NCBI GenBank assembly: GCA_007644065.1 | Contig: VJWN01000022.1 | Span: forward strand, 372,001 to 436,000 | DNA from: Margaritispora aquatica | Taxonomy: Eukaryota > Ascomycota > Leotiomycetes > Helotiales > Discinellaceae | Reading direction: 5' to 3' | DNA length: 64,000 nucleotides | Part shown: piece by piece, positions 60,501-64,000 of the stretch | Layout: each line of letters starts with the position of its first letter | How positions within the stretch are numbered: position 1 is the first letter of the stretch | Translations under genes and position numbers: made by a program | The notes under the pieces: generated by a model | What the model saw: only the letters and a program-made list of their open reading frames with translations | What the model was told of the DNA's origin: nothing | The model's database searches: none

Positions 60501-61615
60501 TGCAGAGCTCGGTACAAAAAACCACCTTGAAACTCTTTGCATCCAGCGAGTCTGATATCTTCTCCACCTACTCCAACAAGCTTCGAACACTGACAACATC
60601 ACTAAACGATCTCGCCACCATGGCCGCAGATCTCGAGATCACACAAGAATTTGAGAGAGCGTCAGCTCCATGGGTAAAACGCTCGCAAGAGCTCAAATCC
60701 TCGAAAATCGTACCTGTTGATGCTGAGGAAGAAATGCGCCGCCTCAGGGACGACAATCACGAGCGTGCCAGAATGATGGCCATGAAAGATCAGACTCTTG
60801 AAGAAGCCTCAGTGAAGATCGAGCTCCTCGAAAGTCGCATGAGGGATGCGACAAAGAAGAATGAGAAGATCAATGAACTTGAGCGAAAGATCGAAGAAGC
60901 TAAGAAGCGTGAAGCAGAGCTAGCAGAGTCCATCGAGACTCAGAACAAAGAGTTCACGACACTTGAGGCCGACCGCGAGAAATGGAAGAAGGTTGCTGAA
61001 GATGTCAAAGCTCTTGGTGTTGTTGCTCCAGGCTCAAAGGCTGGTCAGGAACGAGCTGTGGCCACTGCTCGTGAAATGGAAGTTCTGAAGACTGAGATTG
61101 CCAGCCTGCAAGCAGCCGTGCGCTATCTTAGGGAGGATAGCAGACGTGCACGTCTCACAGACAGTCAGTCATTCGCTTGGCTCGACGCCCCACTCATCAA
61201 GCCCAAGTCAAAAGAGGAAAAACGCAAAGCGCTCGTCCTATCTGAAGGCCAAGATGTCCTAAACGAACTTCTTGGCCTCACAAGTGCGGCCAAGGTGTAT
61301 GATCTCAGCGCCATGCCAAAGAACAGACTCGCTTGGCGCCCCGCAAGGACCACACCGCAATATCACGTAGCGAAGCAGAGAGAAGACTACGAGGCTTGGA
61401 GCAGCTGGAAAGATGATGTCGTGAAGAAAGCGCGCGTCCTTGAAGAACGTGACGTTAACTCCAGAGTGGAGAGAAAGGCGAGAGGGAATGTGGCTGCGAG
61501 AATTCACATGCGGTTACCTGATCTGGAGGGGAAAGGTGTGAGGCCTGGTGGTGAAGTCGAGATTGCGAATGCGGAAGATTTCGAGGGCTTCAGAGGAAGG
61601 CTGGGCTTTGTATGA
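57559..61615 (+). CDS. Dynactin large subunit, p150Glued (Nip100/Ssm4/ro-3/nudM type)
   Basis: Two exons (57559-57969, 58022-61615) encode 1,334 residues, the usual size. The N-terminal CAP-Gly domain (residues about 1-60) includes GEWIGVELEDYDGKNDGS and the diagnostic GKNDG. A long Ser/Pro/Arg-rich basic linker (about 65-320) follows, then extended coiled coils with heptads (for example DLKTKLRLMDKKRMEDRDKL) and a second coiled-coil block before the C-terminus. The protein binds microtubule plus ends through CAP-Gly and dynein intermediate chain through the coiled coil, and is needed for nuclear migration and retrograde transport. An upstream in-frame ATG at 57523 would add 12 residues. The 52-nt intron lies after the CAP-Gly/linker start. 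The reading frame is clean over 3.6 kb, which speaks against general indel errors in this window. Confidence 0.95.
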
Positions 61616-62061
61616 AGTTGTACGAGTACTACTATACCCAATATACCCGGATGAGAGTGCGTTGGAATTTGGCTATTACTTATAGTCAGTACTTGATAGT
61701 TAAAAACATTACTACAGTTTCTGTGAATATTCTTCTACGTCCATGTTCGAGTCCTCGGATCGATATCCAAGGTCTGAATTATATTTAAATTTTTGTCAAT
61801 TTATTTAGAGTTGTAATAGTGGACTCGATTCTCTGGATATACTATCTTGTTTCCCGTCATCGACGCCCCACTGTTGCCACTTTCAGGGGTTCAGCGTGTG
61901 TGAGACGACACTCAACCGGCAAGGCTTTGAAACATCAACATCAACATTCAGCCGTGCGAGAAAGGGACAGTTACATACTTCAATGTCTTCTTCTTTTACT
62001 ATATACCCGTCAATTCTGCAATAATAACCCTTCTTATATTTCCATCCAGTTAATTTTCAGC
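61616..62061. other. Intergenic region
   Basis: About 450 bp between dynactin and the acid phosphatase; nothing recognised. Confidence 0.45.
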
Positions 62062-63380
62062 ATGCGATTGTTCTTCTTAGGCTGTGCTACAGCTGTTGCA
62101 GCATCGTATATTCCATCTGGCGGTCCCGAGTCATATGTGCCAGGGAAATCATTCGATAGATTCATCACTATCTGGCTTGAAAATCAGGTTCGTTTGTTCG
62201 CAGACACCCAATTGCTCTGCCGCCCATCTCCAAAATCCATTCCTAACTCCCATGACAGGATTTCGAAACCACAGTCCTAAATCCACACATCGCTGCCCTG
62301 CGGAAACAGGGCATCCTACTCACCCAGTACTTTGGACTGACACACCCTTCACAACCGAACTATCTCGCATCCATAGCGGGTGATTATTTTGGCTGTAATC
62401 ATGATGACTGGGTAGAAATGCCACATAATGTGTCGACGGTCGTGGATCTGCTCGATACGAAAGGCATAGATTGGAGGGGGTATTTTGAGGGCTTACCTGG
62501 GCCAGGGTTCATGGGGATGGGAAGCACAGATGATGCAGGCGAGGAGTGGGATTACGTTCGGAAACATAAGTGAGCTTCCCAAATCACCTCCTTGCCGACA
62601 CTCCGAGACAAGACAGTGCTGATGTAGGATCCACAAAGTCCATTCGTATCCTTCCAAAGCATCTCCAAAAACGGCACCCGGCTGGCCAAAATCCAACGCT
62701 TGGTAGAATTCCATAACGATGTCACCCACAACACTCTCCCCCAATACGCGCACATATCCCCCAACATGCTGAATGATGGACACAACACCACGCTCGACTT
62801 CGCCGCCAATTGGTCCGAGCAGTTCCTACTTCCGCTACTCGCGAACGAGGTATTCATGAACCGCACCCTCGTGTTACTGACGTACGACGAGAGCGCGACG
62901 TATCAGCAGCCTAATCGCATCGTGTCGCTACTCCTCGGGGGTGCCGTGCCTGTCGAAAAAAGAGACACGATGGACGATAATGTCTACACTCATTACTCCA
63001 TCCTGTCCACCCTACAGAATAACTGGGGCTTGCCGAGTCTCGGCCGGTATGATGTAGGAGCTAATGTGTTTTCTCTTGTGGCCGAGAAGACCGGGTATCT
63101 TAATCATCCACCGAGTAACATCGCAACGGTGAATAATAGTCTGAGTTATCCCGGCTGGGCCAACAATGGCGAGGGCATGTGGAGGGAGATCCCGACGCCG
63201 AATTTGCATCTTGTTGGTGCAGGTGGGGAGAGGGTTGAGCGTGGTGTGAGGTTGCAGTGGGTCAAGGACGAGGGGAGAGAGACGCCGTATGATGGGAGTG
63301 GGAGATTGGTGGATGGTGGTGACGGGGTGAAAAATCTGAATGCGCCGGTTTATGGACCACAGAAGGGCGCGGGTGCATAG
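62062..63380 (+). CDS. Secreted acid phosphatase, phosphoesterase family
   Basis: Three exons (62062-62187, 62259-62569, 62639-63380) encode 392 residues. The signal peptide is short (MRLFFLGCATAVAA). FDRFITIWLENQ with DFETT, THPSQPNYLASIAGDYFG, HISPNMLNDGHN and LVLLTYDES are the metal/phosphate-site blocks of the phosphoesterase superfamily found in secreted fungal acid phosphatases. N-glycosylation sequons are frequent. Exon 3 uses the acceptor at 62638 (CACAAAG), because the nearer one at 62629 would break frame. The predicted job is phosphate scavenging outside the cell; it is unrelated in fold to the histidine phosphatase at 38207. Confidence 0.88.
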
Positions 63381-64000
63381 GTTTAGGCAATGAGGATGAG
63401 ATTGGAACATGAATTTCACTATATGATCTTATGAGGTGGTTTTATATGGGACAGATAGCACGTGGGCTCATGTTTGCATGGCGTTTTGGCGTCATGATGT
63501 AAACGGATAGATAGATGATAATGCAAAACATGAACGACAGCCCGTGGTGCATCGCGAGTTTCAAGTGAACGAATTACCACTATTATCATTAATTGGTCGT
63601 GTCATGGCACCGCATTGTATGCTAACTCTCCGTCAAACTAAGATGCATATTGATCAACTATGTGCTGCAGGCGTTTTATGTCATTTTTACAAAAAGGGCT
63701 ATGTTATATTTACAGAGAACAATCAAGACTGAATTCAAGGCTGTACTAAGCTTGATCTGATGACACTTGGTAGGGAAATCGGTCAGCCAAAAGTTATGGC
63801 TTGGCTTATATATGCTGCTAGTTTATAAACCTTGTTCAAATACAAAAGTCTTTGATTTTCAGCGTTGTCAAAGTTTCAATATTTAACACAATCTCAAAAA
63901 TAGCTCTTTGAATGTATTTTATCGTATAGGCATTGATATGAAATTAATCTGATCAACAAGCCGTATATGTTGAATTCTTACCTACTTATTCGCGTACACG
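63381..64000. other. Intergenic region at window end
   Basis: About 0.6 kb; a 62-codon frame at 63544 has no domain. Confidence 0.4.

Overview
This window reads as nuclear DNA of a filamentous ascomycete (Pezizomycotina). Genes carry short GT-AG introns of about 45-115 nt, many with a CTAAC-like branch point. Long AT-rich blocks have lost CpA/TpG and gained TpA, the mark of repeat-induced point mutation (RIP). The gene families also fit: two fungal P450s, 2EXR-type proteins, a peroxisomal ABCD half-transporter, dynactin p150, an Asp-zincin protease, and a chitinase-type cysteine-rich module. A leotiomycete would fit, but that is inference. Exon borders below were spliced by eye and checked for frame.

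Layout. 0-9 kb is accessory-looking. Three paralogous small secreted proteins (239-566, 4440-4837, 8630-8968) share a signal peptide, a phase-1 intron at the same place and a six-cysteine C-C-CC-C-C pattern of the knottin type. A frameshifted zinc/GTPase gene and a hypothetical minus-strand gene lie among them. 9.6-15.3 kb holds a decayed minus-strand gene, a 2,965-bp RIP-mutated hAT transposon with perfect 8-bp target duplications, and a 5'-truncated possible fourth knottin gene. 16.5-24.8 kb has a P450, an uncharacterised gene, an M35-like metalloprotease and a broken gene for the C-terminal module of chitinase-like proteins. 25.3-39.8 kb is mostly intact: ABCD transporter, MDR oxidoreductase, beta-lactamase-like hydrolase, two hypotheticals, a second P450 and a histidine-type acid phosphatase. 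40.4-46.2 kb holds an F-box pseudogene and two convergent related 2EXR-like genes. One is intact; the other is cut by a 475-bp non-autonomous hAT element. 46.5-56.3 kb is a nest: a 6,888-bp Ty3/gypsy chromovirus inside a second hAT element, all RIP-mutated. 57.5-63.4 kb is conserved: dynactin p150 and a secreted phosphoesterase-type acid phosphatase.

The window therefore alternates housekeeping genes with repeat-rich accessory islands. The secreted candidates (knottins, M35-like protease, chitinase module) sit near the transposons. Several accessory genes carry single-base frameshifts or C-to-T-type nonsense codons, whereas the large conserved genes read through cleanly. That argues for real gene decay more than general sequence error. 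The most interesting system is the knottin-like family with its duplicated upstream DNA and a possible fourth member beside the hAT insertion.
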